A stretch of 64,000 nucleotides of DNA, taken from NCBI GenBank assembly GCA_955652705.1, contig CATPBK010000050.1, positions 1 through 64,000 on the forward strand, written 5' to 3'. The translations under genes were made by a program, and so were the position numbers. The notes below the pieces were generated by a model. The model was not told where the DNA came from. It was given only the letters and a program-made list of their open reading frames with translations, and did not search any database. Source of the stretch: Candidatus Dormiibacterota bacterium (lineage in GTDB: Bacteria > Chloroflexota > Dormibacteria > Dormibacterales > Dormibacteraceae). This document shows, one piece after another, positions 1 to 8,490 of this stretch (positions are counted from its first letter, which is position 1; each line of letters starts with the position of its first letter).

Positions 1-2119
1 GCCTGGCCGGCCGGGACCCGATGCGTAGACGGCTGATCTCTTCGAGCGGGCTCACCCGAGCGAAGAACTCCGCGAAGCCCGGCCGCCCGAGCAGATCGCG
101 GTAGGCCGCTTCGGACGCGTGGGCCATCAGCGCCGCTTCCTCTGCAAACTTGCTTTCCGCCTCCGCGAGCGCCGCCTCGTGCTCCGGGGTAGACGCCGTG
201 AGGACGGCGCTCGTGACCTGTTCCAGGTGACGCAGCCCGATGCTGAGGTTGCCGTAGCGCCCGAAGATCACCTCGCCCTGTTCGGTGACCTTGAAGCGGC
301 CCGCGACGGAGCCGGGCGCCTGGCCTCGAATCGCCCGGCCCGCCGGACCGCCGCCGCGTCCCACTGCTCCCCCCCGGCCGTGGAAGAGCGTCAGCTCGAC
401 ACGGTTGGCGCGGGCCCAGCCCGCCAGCGCCGTCTGGGCCCGGTAGAGCGCCAGGTTGGCGGCCAGGAACCCCACGTCCTTGGTGGCGTCGGAGTAGCCG
501 AGCATTACCTCCAGGCGCCGCCCGCGGCTTTCGAGCCACTCCCGCCATGGAGGCAGCTCGAGCAGGCCGTCGAGCACCTCCGTCGCCGATTCCAGGTCGG
601 CACGCGACTCGAAAAGCGGCACCGGATCGACCTGCAATGAGCCGTCAGGGACGGCGTGCCGCGCCAGGGTCAGCACGGCCACGACATCGGCGGGCTGGCG
701 CGTGAAGCTGACCACGTAGCGACGGCAGGCCTCCAGACCCCAGCGCGCCTGGAGGTCGGCCATGACGTGGAAAGTTTCGAGGACCTGGCGCGTCTCCTCC
801 GACAGGGAGTCCCGAGCAGACGCCAGCTCCTCGAGCGCTGTCTGGTGCACGAGGCTGTGCTGGCGGACCTCGAGGGAAGCCAGGTGGAAGCCGAAGGTCT
901 GCGCCTGCCAGACGAGGTGTTGCAGCTCGCCGTAGGCAAGCCGCGGCGCTCCGGCGCCGGCGAGCGAGTCTTGTACTAGCCGGAGGTCGGCCAGGTAGGC
1001 GTCCACATCGGGATAGCCGGCCGGCTCCCGCAGCCGCGTCGCCCGGAGCCGCTCGGCGGCGTGCAAGAGCTTGCGGCGGTGCGGTTCGCCCGGCGAGCGC
1101 TGCCGGATCTCGGCGGCGCGCTGGCCGAGGCCGGACTCGTCGCCGGACAGGGAGGCGAGCAGTTCGGCTGAGGCCGGCGTGGAGTCCTGGGAGACGGTTA
1201 GTGAACGGCCGACCCTGCGAGTCGCGTTCTCGAGTCCGAGCAAGATGTGCTCGGCCTGGATCTCCTGCGCACCCCGAGTCACCTCGGCGTCGACCGCCGG
1301 GTTGCCGTCCCGGTCCCCGCCCACCCAGGAGCCCCAGCGCAAGAAGGCTGGGAAGGCAGGTTGTCGTCGACCGCTGCCGTCTGGGCCGGCGAGGGCCCGG
1401 TCGAGCTCTCGATAGAGCAGCGGTACGAGACGGAAGAGCGTCTCGTCGAAGATCGACATCAGGCTCCGGACCTCGTCGAGCGGATCGGGTCGCTCCTGGC
1501 GCAGCTGAGCGGTCCGCCAGAGGATGGTGACCTGTTCTCGCAGACTCCGCTCCGTGTCGGCCCGCTCGCCGGCCGAGAGCCTGGTGTCGTCCAGCCGCTC
1601 GACCAGCTCCCAGATCCGCCGCAGAGCATCGACTACCGCCCGGCGGCGCGCCTCGGTCGGGTGGGCCGTGAGCACCGGGCGGATCTCCAGCTTCTCGAGC
1701 TGGGCGCGGAGCGCCGCCTCGCCCCGCGCCGCCTGCAGCTCGGCTACGGTCACGGCCAGCGACTCCGGCACCGACGCTTGCGCCTGGCTGCGCTCGCGCA
1801 GCGTGCGCACGCGGTGGCGCTCCTCGGCCAGGTTGACGAGCTGGAAGTAGACGGTGAAGGCGCGCGCCACCGACTCGGCGCGAGCCAGGTCGAGGCCATC
1901 CACGAGCTCAACGATGCCGGCCAGCATCTCCTCGGCCCGGGGGCCGCGCGTCTGGCGGAGCTCGATAGTGGCGTGCCGCAGCCGCTCGACGTCGGCCAGC
2001 AGCTCCGGCCCTTCCGCTTCGGCCAGGACCTGGCCGAGGATGGAGCCCAGCAGGCGGACCTCCGCACGCAGCGGGGGCGGCATCTCCTCGACAGTTCCGC
2101 GCCGGGTGGCCTGGGACAT
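1..2119 (-). CDS. ppc: Phosphoenolpyruvate carboxylase, C-terminus cut by window edge
   Basis: Carboxylates phosphoenolpyruvate with bicarbonate to oxaloacetate, the main anaplerotic feed into the TCA cycle; cytosolic and usually tetrameric. About 706 residues are visible and the protein runs off the left edge. Hallmark segments appear in order: TAHPTEA with the catalytic His at about residue 153, GGDRDGNP at about 267-274, GYSDATKDVG at about 541-550 and FHGRGGAVGRGGGP at about 579-592. The missing part would carry the last active-site and allosteric residues. The ATG at 2119 is chosen because the family-like N-terminus begins there and a TAGGAT hexamer ends 7 nt upstream, which fits a leaderless mRNA. 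It is divergent from the reductase gene at 2180. Identity is secure; activity is inferred. Confidence 0.95.
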   Translation of the reverse strand, partial: MSQATRRGTVEEMPPPLRAEVRLLGSILGQVLAEAEGPELLADVERLRHATIELRQTRGPRAEEMLAGIVELVDGLDLARAESVARAFTVYFQLVNLAEERHRVRTLRERSQAQASVPESLAVTVAELQAARGEAALRAQLEKLEIRPVLTAHPTEARRRAVVDALRRIWELVERLDDTRLSAGERADTERSLREQVTILWRTAQLRQERPDPLDEVRSLMSIFDETLFRLVPLLYRELDRALAGPDGSGRRQPAFPAFLRWGSWVGGDRDGNPAVDAEVTRGAQEIQAEHILLGLENATRRVGRSLTVSQDSTPASAELLASLSGDESGLGQRAAEIRQRSPGEPHRRKLLHAAERLRATRLREPAGYPDVDAYLADLRLVQDSLAGAGAPRLAYGELQHLVWQAQTFGFHLASLEVRQHSLVHQTALEELASARDSLSEETRQVLETFHVMADLQARWGLEACRRYVVSFTRQPADVVAVLTLARHAVPDGSLQVDPVPLFESRADLESATEVLDGLLELPPWREWLESRGRRLEVMLGYSDATKDVGFLAANLALYRAQTALAGWARANRVELTLFHGRGGAVGRGGGPAGRAIRGQAPGSVAGRFKVTEQGEVIFGRYGNLSIGLRHLEQVTSAVLTASTPEHEAALAEAESKFAEEAALMAHASEAAYRDLLGRPGFAEFFARVSPLEEISRLRIGSRPAR

Positions 2120-2126
2120 GCCCGAG

Positions 2127-2132
2127 ATCCTA
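2127..2132 (-). promoter_or_regulatory. -10 element of ppc, leaderless arrangement
   Basis: TAGGAT read on the minus strand, followed by exactly 7 nt and then the ppc ATG. No convincing -35 is seen. The same spacing recurs at many starts in this window. Confidence 0.5.
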
Positions 2133-2179
2133 CTGTCCTCCGGAACAGCGCCCCAGCACGCCGGGTTCCCAAGAGATGA

Positions 2180-2557
2180 ATGGCTGAGTTCACCCCGGAG
2201 ATGCTGGAAGCGGCCGGTAAGCAGCGTGAGGTCCAGCTGGTCACGACCGGCCGCAAGAGCGGTGAGCCTCGCCGCGTCGTGATCTGGCTCACGATCGACG
2301 GGCGCCGGCTCTTCATCCGGTCGGGCGGCGGCCTGACCCGGCACTGGCCACAGAACCTGCTAGCCGGCGGCCCGGCCGCGCTCCAGCTGCCTACCGTGGA
2401 GGTGCCGGTGCGAGGCCGGCACGTCACCGACCCTGGCGAGGCCCGCGCCATCTCCGAGTACGTGGCTCGCAAGTACGGAGCCTCGGTTCGGCGCTCGCGT
2501 GAAGGCGAGCCGCTCACCCCCGGCGAGCAGGCGACCTTCGAGCTGCTCCCCGGCTAA
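2180..2557 (+). CDS. Deazaflavin (F420)-type split-barrel reductase family protein
   Basis: A 125-residue protein resembling the small F420H2-dependent nitroreductase/quinone reductase group (Ddn-like, PNPOx-type split barrel). The recognisable core is VTTGRKSGEPRR at about residues 21-32, followed by a strand carrying RSGGG and then HWPQNLLAG, which matches the family pattern TTGRKSGxPR...GGxxxxPxWxxNLLA. The substrate cannot be read from sequence; relatives reduce quinones or nitro compounds with F420H2. The ATG at 2180 follows a weak purine run (AAGAG). It is divergent from ppc. A DUF2255-like assignment is the main alternative. Two LLM-type enzymes elsewhere in the window support F420 use by this organism. 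Confidence 0.7.
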   Translation: MAEFTPEMLEAAGKQREVQLVTTGRKSGEPRRVVIWLTIDGRRLFIRSGGGLTRHWPQNLLAGGPAALQLPTVEVPVRGRHVTDPGEARAISEYVARKYGASVRRSREGEPLTPGEQATFELLPG

Positions 2558-2572
2558 GGCTGCTCAAGGGGG

Positions 2573-2600
2573 TTGTTCCGCTTCAGCGGCCGCTTATGAT
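2573..2600 (+). promoter_or_regulatory. Promoter of the YwaF-like gene
   Basis: TTGTTC at 2573-2578, a 16-nt spacer and TATGAT at 2595-2600. The start codon lies 13 nt after the -10, so the leader would be only about 6 nt. Confidence 0.45.
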
Positions 2601-2613
2601 GACGCTTCCTTAA

Positions 2614-3315
2614 ATGTTCACGAGCCTTGCCAACCCTGAGCATTGGGTCCCTCTCGTGGTCGTCGGGCCGGCTATCGTGGCGGTTCTGGCTTTGGCCCAG
2701 CTGCGTCCCGGGCCCTGGATCCTGACCGGCGCCAAGGTGCTGGCAATCGGCACGCTCCTGGCCGAGTTCTGCTGGTGGGGGGCCGCCATCGTCGAGCACC
2801 GCTGGTACCTCAAATACAACCTCCCACTCCACCTCTGCGAGTTCGGCTCTTTCCTGCTCGCGGGAGCGCTCTGGTCCCGCCGCCGGCTGCTGGTCGAGAT
2901 CAGCTATTTCTGGGGCGTCGGCGGCACGCTGCAGGGCCTGTTCACGCCCGACATACCGAGCCACTTCCCGTACTTCGTGTACTTCCAGTACTACGTCGAG
3001 CACGGCTTCATCGTGCTCGGCGCCTTCTACCTGGTGATCGCGATGCGGATCTTCCCGGCGCCGGGCGCCGTGCTCCGCGTATCCACGTTCACCGCTGCCT
3101 ACGCGGTGGTGGTGGGACTGGTCGACTACGTCACCGGCGGCAACTACCTGTTCCTGCGCCGGATCCCGTCCACCGGCACGCTCTTCGACTACCTCGGGCC
3201 CTGGCCGTGGTACATCGTCAGCTGCACGATCCTGGCCGTGCTGATCTTCACGCTCCTGTACTTGCCCTTCAGGAGCTCGAACCGGCGGCTGGTGGATCTC
3301 GCCCACGCCCGGTAG
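2614..3315 (+). CDS. TIGR02206/YwaF-family integral membrane protein
   Basis: A 233-residue polytopic membrane protein with about six or seven hydrophobic helices. The family signature is clear: PLHLCEFGSFLLAG at about residues 70-83, then a YFWGVGGTLQGLFTPD stretch, a helix containing EHGFIVLGAFY, and GGNYLFL...LGPWPWY near the C-terminus. Members are conserved in many bacteria but their function is unknown; conserved polar residues inside helices suggest a transporter or enzyme rather than a simple anchor. An in-frame TAA sits immediately before the ATG, fixing the start. The glycosidase gene follows after about 40 nt and may be co-transcribed. Confidence 0.8.
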   Translation: MFTSLANPEHWVPLVVVGPAIVAVLALAQLRPGPWILTGAKVLAIGTLLAEFCWWGAAIVEHRWYLKYNLPLHLCEFGSFLLAGALWSRRRLLVEISYFWGVGGTLQGLFTPDIPSHFPYFVYFQYYVEHGFIVLGAFYLVIAMRIFPAPGAVLRVSTFTAAYAVVVGLVDYVTGGNYLFLRRIPSTGTLFDYLGPWPWYIVSCTILAVLIFTLLYLPFRSSNRRLVDLAHAR

Positions 3316-3352
3316 CGCCGCTCGAGGGAGCCGGCCCAGCGCTTTAACCGAC

Positions 3353-4882
3353 CTGGCGCGCCTGCGGCCGAAGGATGGGCTCGGGCTCTACGGGAGCGGC
3401 GCCGACCTCTTCAGCAACGCGATCTTCGGCCGCGATTCGGCGATGGCCGCCGACTACCTCCTGCGCCTGAGGCCGGACGTGGCCCGGGGCGTGATCTTGA
3501 AGCTGGCTCAGCTCCAGGGCACGCGACTGGCCTCGCCCGGCACCGACAGCAACGAAGAGGAGCCCGGCAAGATTCACCACGAGCACCGGCGCCTCTACGT
3601 CGACGGCCGGCGCGTCCGGCATCGGTCCGCCCGGATCCTGCAGCAGCTGTCCGCCGTCTGGGGCGGCGACAAGACGTCGCTGACCTACTACGGTAGCTGC
3701 GACGCCACGCCGCTTTTCGTGCGCACGGCGGTTCGCTACTGCAGGCACTACGGCGACACGATCCTCGGCGAGCCGGTCATCCGCCGCGACGGCACCCAGG
3801 TGACGGTCCGGGACAGCGTCCTCGCGGCGGTCGCTTGGATTACTCGCAAGCTGGACGAGTCGCCGCTCGGTCTGGTCGAGTTCCAGCGCCGCAATCCCAA
3901 CGGCATTCCCTTTCAGGTCTGGAAGGACTCCGGCACGTCCTACGTGCACCTCGACGCGACCATCGCGAACTGGGACGCGCCGATCGCCGCCCTCGAGGTG
4001 CAGGCGTACGCCTATGACGCGCTGCTCGGTGGGGCTCGCCTGTTCGGCGAGTCGGAGCGGGCAGCAGACTGGAGAGCCAGGGCAGAGGCCCTGCGGGAAA
4101 GCATCTTCAAGTGCTTCTGGATGCCTGGCGCCAGCTACTTCGCGATGGGTCTCGATCGCGACGCCAGCGGAAAGGCGCGCTGGATCGAGAGCATCGCGTC
4201 AAACGCGGCGCTGCTCTTGGACACCTCGATCTTCGATGGCCTGCCTGACGCCGAGGAGTACATCGGCGCGGTGGCACGCCGCAGCACCGGCCCGGAGTTC
4301 CTGACCGAGGCCGGCATCCGCTGTCGGTCGCTGAACGAAGAAGCGCTGCTCGACTTCCAGGACTACCACGGCACCTGGACCGTCTGGATGAAGGAAACCT
4401 TCGACGTCACGCGAGGCCTCTACCGCCAGGGACTGCCGGCACTCGCGCGACAGCTCGCGGTGCGCTTGCTCAACGCTGTGAACACCGCGGGCGCTCACGT
4501 CGAGTTCCTTTACGTGAGCCCCGACCAGCGCGTCATGTACGACTTTCGGGGCCGTGATCCGCGCAGCTCGCACGCGGCCGAGATCGTAGCCACGAACGTG
4601 CCGGAGCAGCCGCTGGCGTGGACGCTTAGCGCGGCGCTGGCGTTGAAGTGGCTGCTCGGCTCGGAGCGCCACCTCTACTCGCCTCTGGACTGGCCGGGAG
4701 CGCGTCCGGCGCGTCCGGAGCTGGATGCCCGGCTCCTGCGCGAAATGCCGCGGCTGGCCCTGCTCTCCACAGCGGGCGAGTTCCAGTCCGCCTACGAACG
4801 CCGCGGCGACTTCGTCCTCAATCGTGCCCTCGGGCATGAGCGCGACCAGGCCGCCCGGGCGCGCCACCGAACCCGTGCCTGA
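3353..4882 (+). CDS. GDE-like (alpha/alpha)6-barrel glycosidase, start codon unclear
   Basis: Resembles the amylo-alpha-1,6-glucosidase (glycogen debranching) type of helical-toroid glycosidase, expected to hydrolyse or debranch an alpha-glucan or oligosaccharide. Conserved pieces are GLYGSGADLF, NAIFGRDSAMAADYL, YYGSCDATPLFV, GIPFQVWKDSGTSYVH and EVQAYAYDAL. Conservation begins upstream of the first ATG (3443), yet the frame from its upstream stop at 3242-3244 to 3443 holds no ATG, GTG or TTG. The CTG at 3353 is the best guess and gives about 509 residues. Alternatives are a lost 5' end or a base error. There is no signal peptide, so it is probably cytosolic. Family call firm, start weak. 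Confidence 0.75.
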   Translation: MARLRPKDGLGLYGSGADLFSNAIFGRDSAMAADYLLRLRPDVARGVILKLAQLQGTRLASPGTDSNEEEPGKIHHEHRRLYVDGRRVRHRSARILQQLSAVWGGDKTSLTYYGSCDATPLFVRTAVRYCRHYGDTILGEPVIRRDGTQVTVRDSVLAAVAWITRKLDESPLGLVEFQRRNPNGIPFQVWKDSGTSYVHLDATIANWDAPIAALEVQAYAYDALLGGARLFGESERAADWRARAEALRESIFKCFWMPGASYFAMGLDRDASGKARWIESIASNAALLLDTSIFDGLPDAEEYIGAVARRSTGPEFLTEAGIRCRSLNEEALLDFQDYHGTWTVWMKETFDVTRGLYRQGLPALARQLAVRLLNAVNTAGAHVEFLYVSPDQRVMYDFRGRDPRSSHAAEIVATNVPEQPLAWTLSAALALKWLLGSERHLYSPLDWPGARPARPELDARLLREMPRLALLSTAGEFQSAYERRGDFVLNRALGHERDQAARARHRTRA

Positions 4883-4887
4883 CGAGG

Positions 4888-5663
4888 TCAGGCGCGCAGC
4901 CTGAGAACCGCGTCGTGGGCCTCCTTTGCGAAGTCCTCCCAGCGGCACTCGAGCGAGAGGCTGCCCGCGTAGCCGGCTGCGCGCAGCGCGGACAGAAACT
5001 CGTCGACGTCGGCGTCCTCCGCACGCGGCGGGCGGCGTTCCGGGCCGGCCACGTGGGCGTGGACGAGCAGGTCGGCGCAGCTTTGCAGCACGCTCGCCGG
5101 CTCGCCTTCCTCGCGCATGTGGTAGAGATCGGCCACGAGCCTCGCCGGGCCGCAATCGTGCTCGCGCAGGAAGTCGGCGGTCTCGGCCACCCTGTTCAGG
5201 AGGTTGGTTTCAGCGGCCCGCAGCGGCTCCAAAGCGACAGTGACCCTGTGCCTGGCGCCGGTCTCAGCCGCGAGCCGGAGCGCCGTCTCTAACTGGCTGA
5301 GCGCGGTCTGGCGGTCGAAGCCGTCGGGCACGGAGCGGGCGGCGCCACTTCCGAAGACGAGCACCGCGACTCCCAGGCGTTGCAGGCGAGCCATCGCGAT
5401 TTCACGTGGTTCTCGAAGCGGCGGACGTCGACCTCCGGCCCGACGACCGGCACGCCGGCAGGCAGGAGCACGCTCGCGGCCCGAGCCGGCACCGGGCTCG
5501 CGGCCAACCGCTCGGGGAGCGACTCGAAGTGGGTCTCCGCGCCCATCACCAGCTGAGCCACACTGACCTCGCAGTAGTCGGCGCCGGCCGCCTCCAGGGC
5601 CCCGATCTGCGCCACGTCGCTGATGCAACAGCCGATCCGCAACCTACCTATGATCGCGGCCAT
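4888..5663 (-). pseudogene. Sugar phosphate isomerase/epimerase (TIM barrel) with a 1-nt frameshift
   Basis: AP-endonuclease-2-type TIM barrel, the fold of xylose-isomerase-like sugar epimerases. The N-terminal frame (5663 to about 5405) reads IGCCISDVAQIGALEAAGAD...; it then shifts, and the second frame continues EIAMARLQRLG to the stop at 4888. Inserting one G after CACGTG at about 5400-5406 restores a single ~257-residue protein. Metal-binding positions are all in the second frame: Glu in VALEPL, Asp and His in VADLYH, His in VHAHV and Glu in LSLEC. So this is either a recent frameshift or a base error. Its ATG overlaps that of the divergent gene at 5662 within one CATG. Confidence 0.8.
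5649..5654 (+). promoter_or_regulatory. -10 element for the leaderless isomerase gene
   Basis: TATGAT, then 7 nt, then ATG at 5662. This favours 5662 over the upstream in-frame ATG at 5650, which lies inside the hexamer. Confidence 0.5.
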
Positions 5664-6492
5664 GGGCTGGCGGCTGAGCGCGTTCGGTGACGAGGTGGCC
5701 GCCGAACCCGCCCACCAGGCAGCCGCACTCCGCGACCTCGGGATCGGCTACGTCGAGGTCCGCTCAGCCTGGGGCGTGAACGTGGTCGATCTGGGCAACG
5801 AGCGGCTCGACCGGTTGGGCACAGAGCTGACTGCGTCCGGGATGGGCGTCTCGGCCATAGCCTCGCCGGTCGGAAAGAGCGAGCTGCACGCAGACTTCGA
5901 GGCAGAGCTGGCCAGGCTGGAAGCTGCGCTCGATGCCGCCGAGCGATTGGGGTCCCGCCTCGTGCGCGTCTTCTCTTTCTATATGCGCGGGGGCCACGAC
6001 GCGGCTCGGGACGAGGTCCTCCGGCGGCTCGAGCGCCTCTGCGCCCGCGCCTCGGCCCGGGGCGCCACGCTCGTTCACGAGAACGAGTCCTTCATCTATG
6101 GCGACACGCCGGAGCGCTGCCTGGAGCTGGTGGAAGCGGTCGGGTCGCCGGCTTTCAGGATCGCGTTCGACCCGGCCAACTTCGTGCAAGTCGGCGTGGC
6201 GCCCTTCACGCGCGCTTGGCCGCTGCTCGCTCGCCACGTAGTCCACTTCCACGTCAAGGACGCCGTGGCGATCCCCGGCGAAATGACCCAGGAGGCGCTG
6301 ATGGCCAGCGTGCGGCCCGCCGGCGAGGGCGAGGGTCAGCTCCGCGAGCTTCTCGGCGAGCTGGAAAGTAGCCGGTACGGCGGGTTCCTCACGCTGGAGC
6401 CGCACCTCCAGGCCCGGCTGCCCGACCTCGACGGGCCCGCCCGGCTGCGGGTCGCCGCGGCGGCCTTGCAGGGCCTCCTGGTCGCCCATTGA
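5662..6492 (+). CDS. Sugar phosphate isomerase/epimerase (TIM barrel)
   Basis: A 276-residue AP-endonuclease-2-like TIM barrel. Expected metal-binding residues are present: Glu in LVHENES, Asp in IAFDPANF, His in HFHVKD and Glu in LTLEPH. Relatives epimerise or isomerise sugars or sugar acids. It is the first gene of the sugar operon 5662-9606, and its stop overlaps the next start (TGATG), so translation of the reductase is probably coupled. The start is chosen by the TATGAT-N7-ATG arrangement and by homology beginning at GWRLSAFGDE. The exact substrate is unknown. Confidence 0.8.
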   Translation: MGWRLSAFGDEVAAEPAHQAAALRDLGIGYVEVRSAWGVNVVDLGNERLDRLGTELTASGMGVSAIASPVGKSELHADFEAELARLEAALDAAERLGSRLVRVFSFYMRGGHDAARDEVLRRLERLCARASARGATLVHENESFIYGDTPERCLELVEAVGSPAFRIAFDPANFVQVGVAPFTRAWPLLARHVVHFHVKDAVAIPGEMTQEALMASVRPAGEGEGQLRELLGELESSRYGGFLTLEPHLQARLPDLDGPARLRVAAAALQGLLVAH

Positions 6493-7427
6493 TGGACCCG
6501 CGCGCCACGGTCCAGCTCGGCCGCACCGACCTCCAGGTCACCCGACTCGGTCTCGGCTCGGCACCTCTCGGCATGCTCTTCCAGCCGGTCGAAGAGGAGG
6601 CAGCCCTGGCGGTTGTCGAGCGCGCCTTCGAGCTAGGTGTCCGCCTCTTCGACACGGCGCCGCTCTACGGCTCTGGTCTCGCCGAGCGCCGCTTCGGCCG
6701 GGTGCTGGCGGCTCGCCCACGTGAATCCTTCGTGCTGGGAACCAAGGTGGGCCGGCTGCTGCGCGCTGGCGAGCCGGTCTTCGACTTCAGCTACGAGGGC
6801 GCCAAGCGCTCGCTGGCGGAAAGCCTGGAGCGCCTTCAGCTCGACCGCGTCGACATCCTCCACATCCACGATCCCGACGCCCACTACGAGGAGGCCCTGA
6901 GCGGAGCCTACCGCGCGCTGGCCGAGCTGCGCCGGCAGGGTGTCATCTCAGCGGTTGGCGCCGGCATGAACCAGGCCCCGATGTTGGCCCGCTTCGCGCG
7001 AGAGGGCGACTTCGACTGTTTCCTGCTGGCGGGGCGCTACACGCTCCTGGACCAGTCCGGGCTCGAAGAGCTGCTGCCGCTCTGCCAGTCAAAGAAGATC
7101 GCGGTGATCATCGGCGGCGTCTACAACAGCGGGCTCCTGGCCGATCCAAGACCCGGCGCCCCCTACGACTACAAGCCGGCGGCGGCGGCCCTCGTCGAGA
7201 GGGCGCGGAGTCTGGCGGAGGTCTGCGAGCGCCACGGCGTGCCGCTGAAGGCGGCGGCCATCCAGTTCCCGTTCGGCCACCCGGCGGTCACGACGGTGCT
7301 TGCCGGCTGCCGCTCGGTGGCAGAGCTGGAGGAGAACGTGAGCCTCCTCGAGTCGCCGATCCCGCCGGGCCTCTGGGCCGAGCTGAAGGCCGAACGGCTG
7401 CTGGGCGAGGCGGTGCCGACGCCGTGA
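6492..7427 (+). CDS. Aldo/keto reductase, probable L-fucose (aldose) 1-dehydrogenase
   Basis: A 311-residue AKR of the D-threo-aldose/L-fucose dehydrogenase type, expected to oxidise the sugar C1 to the lactone with NAD(P). The catalytic tetrad is visible: Asp and Tyr in LFDTAPLYGSG, Lys in LGTKVGR and His in ILHIHD. The ATG at 6492 shares its A with the TGA of the preceding gene; a TTG three bases upstream is the alternative. Its stop overlaps the lactonase GTG (GTGA). The neighbours (lactonase, mutarotase, SDR) are what makes a sugar dehydrogenase role likely. Confident on family, moderate on substrate. Confidence 0.8.
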   Translation: MDPRATVQLGRTDLQVTRLGLGSAPLGMLFQPVEEEAALAVVERAFELGVRLFDTAPLYGSGLAERRFGRVLAARPRESFVLGTKVGRLLRAGEPVFDFSYEGAKRSLAESLERLQLDRVDILHIHDPDAHYEEALSGAYRALAELRRQGVISAVGAGMNQAPMLARFAREGDFDCFLLAGRYTLLDQSGLEELLPLCQSKKIAVIIGGVYNSGLLADPRPGAPYDYKPAAAALVERARSLAEVCERHGVPLKAAAIQFPFGHPAVTTVLAGCRSVAELEENVSLLESPIPPGLWAELKAERLLGEAVPTP

Positions 7428-8278
7428 GCGCCAGCGTTGTCGTCGACGCTCACCACCACTTCTGGCCGCAGCCCACGCCGGAGCTGTACCCCTGGATGAC
7501 CGAGCCGCTGGCCCGCCTCCGGCGGCCCTTCGGCCCTGACGACCTGCGCCCCCAGCTGGACGCCGCCGGCGTGGACCGCACCGTCCTAGTCCAGACTCGG
7601 TCCAGCCTGGACGAATCGATCGACCTCCTGGCGACGGCCGCGTCGGCGGGCTTCGTGGCGGGAGTGGTGGCCTGGGTCGACCTCACGGATCCGGAGGTCC
7701 GGCGGGCGATCGCCCGGCTTCGCGCGGCGCCGGGCGGCGATCGCCTGGTCGGGATCCGCCACCAGGTCCACGACGAGGCCGATGCCGGTTGGCTGGCGCG
7801 GGCCGCGGTGCACCGGGGCCTGGCGGCGGTGGCCGAGGCGGGCCTCGCCTATGACCTCCTGGTCAAGACCCCCCAGCTGCCCGCGGCACTCGCCGCCGCC
7901 AAGGCTCTGCCCGGCCTCCGGTTCGTGATCGACCACCTCGCCAAGCCGCGCATCGCGGCCGGCGTCGAAGACCTTGATTGGGCCGCCCGCATGATGCCTT
8001 TCGCCGACCTTCCCAACGTGAGCTGCAAGCTCTCGGGGATGGTTACCGAGGCGGACTGGGCGAAATGGCAGGCGGCCGACCTCCAGCCTTACGTGGACAG
8101 GGTCTTCTCCTGGTTCGGCGAGGACCGCCTGCTCTACGGCTCGGATTGGCCCGTCTGCCTGGTGGCGGCGGACTACGGCCGCGTCGTCGACACTCTGCGC
8201 CAGCTGCTGGCGGGCCGGTCGGAGGAGGCCCGGCGCAAGGTCTTCGGCGCCAACGCGGCGCGTATCTACTCGCTATAA
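7424..8278 (+). CDS. Amidohydrolase-2 family lactonase, L-fuconolactonase type
   Basis: A 284-residue metal-dependent hydrolase. It starts with DAHHHFWPQ (HxH motif, about residues 9-15), has VIDHLAKP in the middle and LLYGSDWPVC with the metal-binding Asp near the C-terminus, the typical L-fuconolactonase/L-rhamnonolactonase layout. It should open the sugar lactone made by the upstream reductase to the aldonic acid. GTG start overlaps the upstream stop by 4 nt. Immediately after its TAA lies a 200-bp inverted-repeat element that separates it from the mutarotase gene. Confidence 0.85.
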   Translation: MSASVVVDAHHHFWPQPTPELYPWMTEPLARLRRPFGPDDLRPQLDAAGVDRTVLVQTRSSLDESIDLLATAASAGFVAGVVAWVDLTDPEVRRAIARLRAAPGGDRLVGIRHQVHDEADAGWLARAAVHRGLAAVAEAGLAYDLLVKTPQLPAALAAAKALPGLRFVIDHLAKPRIAAGVEDLDWAARMMPFADLPNVSCKLSGMVTEADWAKWQAADLQPYVDRVFSWFGEDRLLYGSDWPVCLVAADYGRVVDTLRQLLAGRSEEARRKVFGANAARIYSL

Positions 8279-8476
8279 GCAGGGTGATGAAAAGGATTCC
8301 CGCCGCTTCGCATCGGCATCGGCGCTCCGACGCCCTGCCGGCCGATCCCCATGTCGGCTCGTCCGGTCCTCAGTCACGAAATCGCCGGATGCGCTCCTTC
8401 CGGTCCTCCGTCGCCTCCTCGGGCTCGGCTCGGCAGGACCGCCGGATCGCTCGATGCCCTTTTCACCACCCTGCTT
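8277..8476. mobile_element. 200-bp MITE-like element with 19-bp terminal inverted repeats
   Basis: The ends 8277-8295 (AAGCAGGGTGATGAAAAGG) and 8458-8476 are inverted copies with a single mismatch. The interior is GC-rich and has no plausible gene. It fills the gap between two operon genes that would otherwise be almost adjacent, and its first two bases supply the end of the lactonase TAA. No clear target-site duplication is visible, so a non-duplicating (REPIN-like) element or a structured RNA are alternatives. No second copy is seen in this window. Confidence 0.5.
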
Positions 8477-8490
8477 GAGGAGGCGTCGAT

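Noticed and set aside
1247-2179. A 310-codon plus-strand frame opposite ppc
   Set aside because: The minus strand encodes PEP carboxylase with all hallmark motifs.
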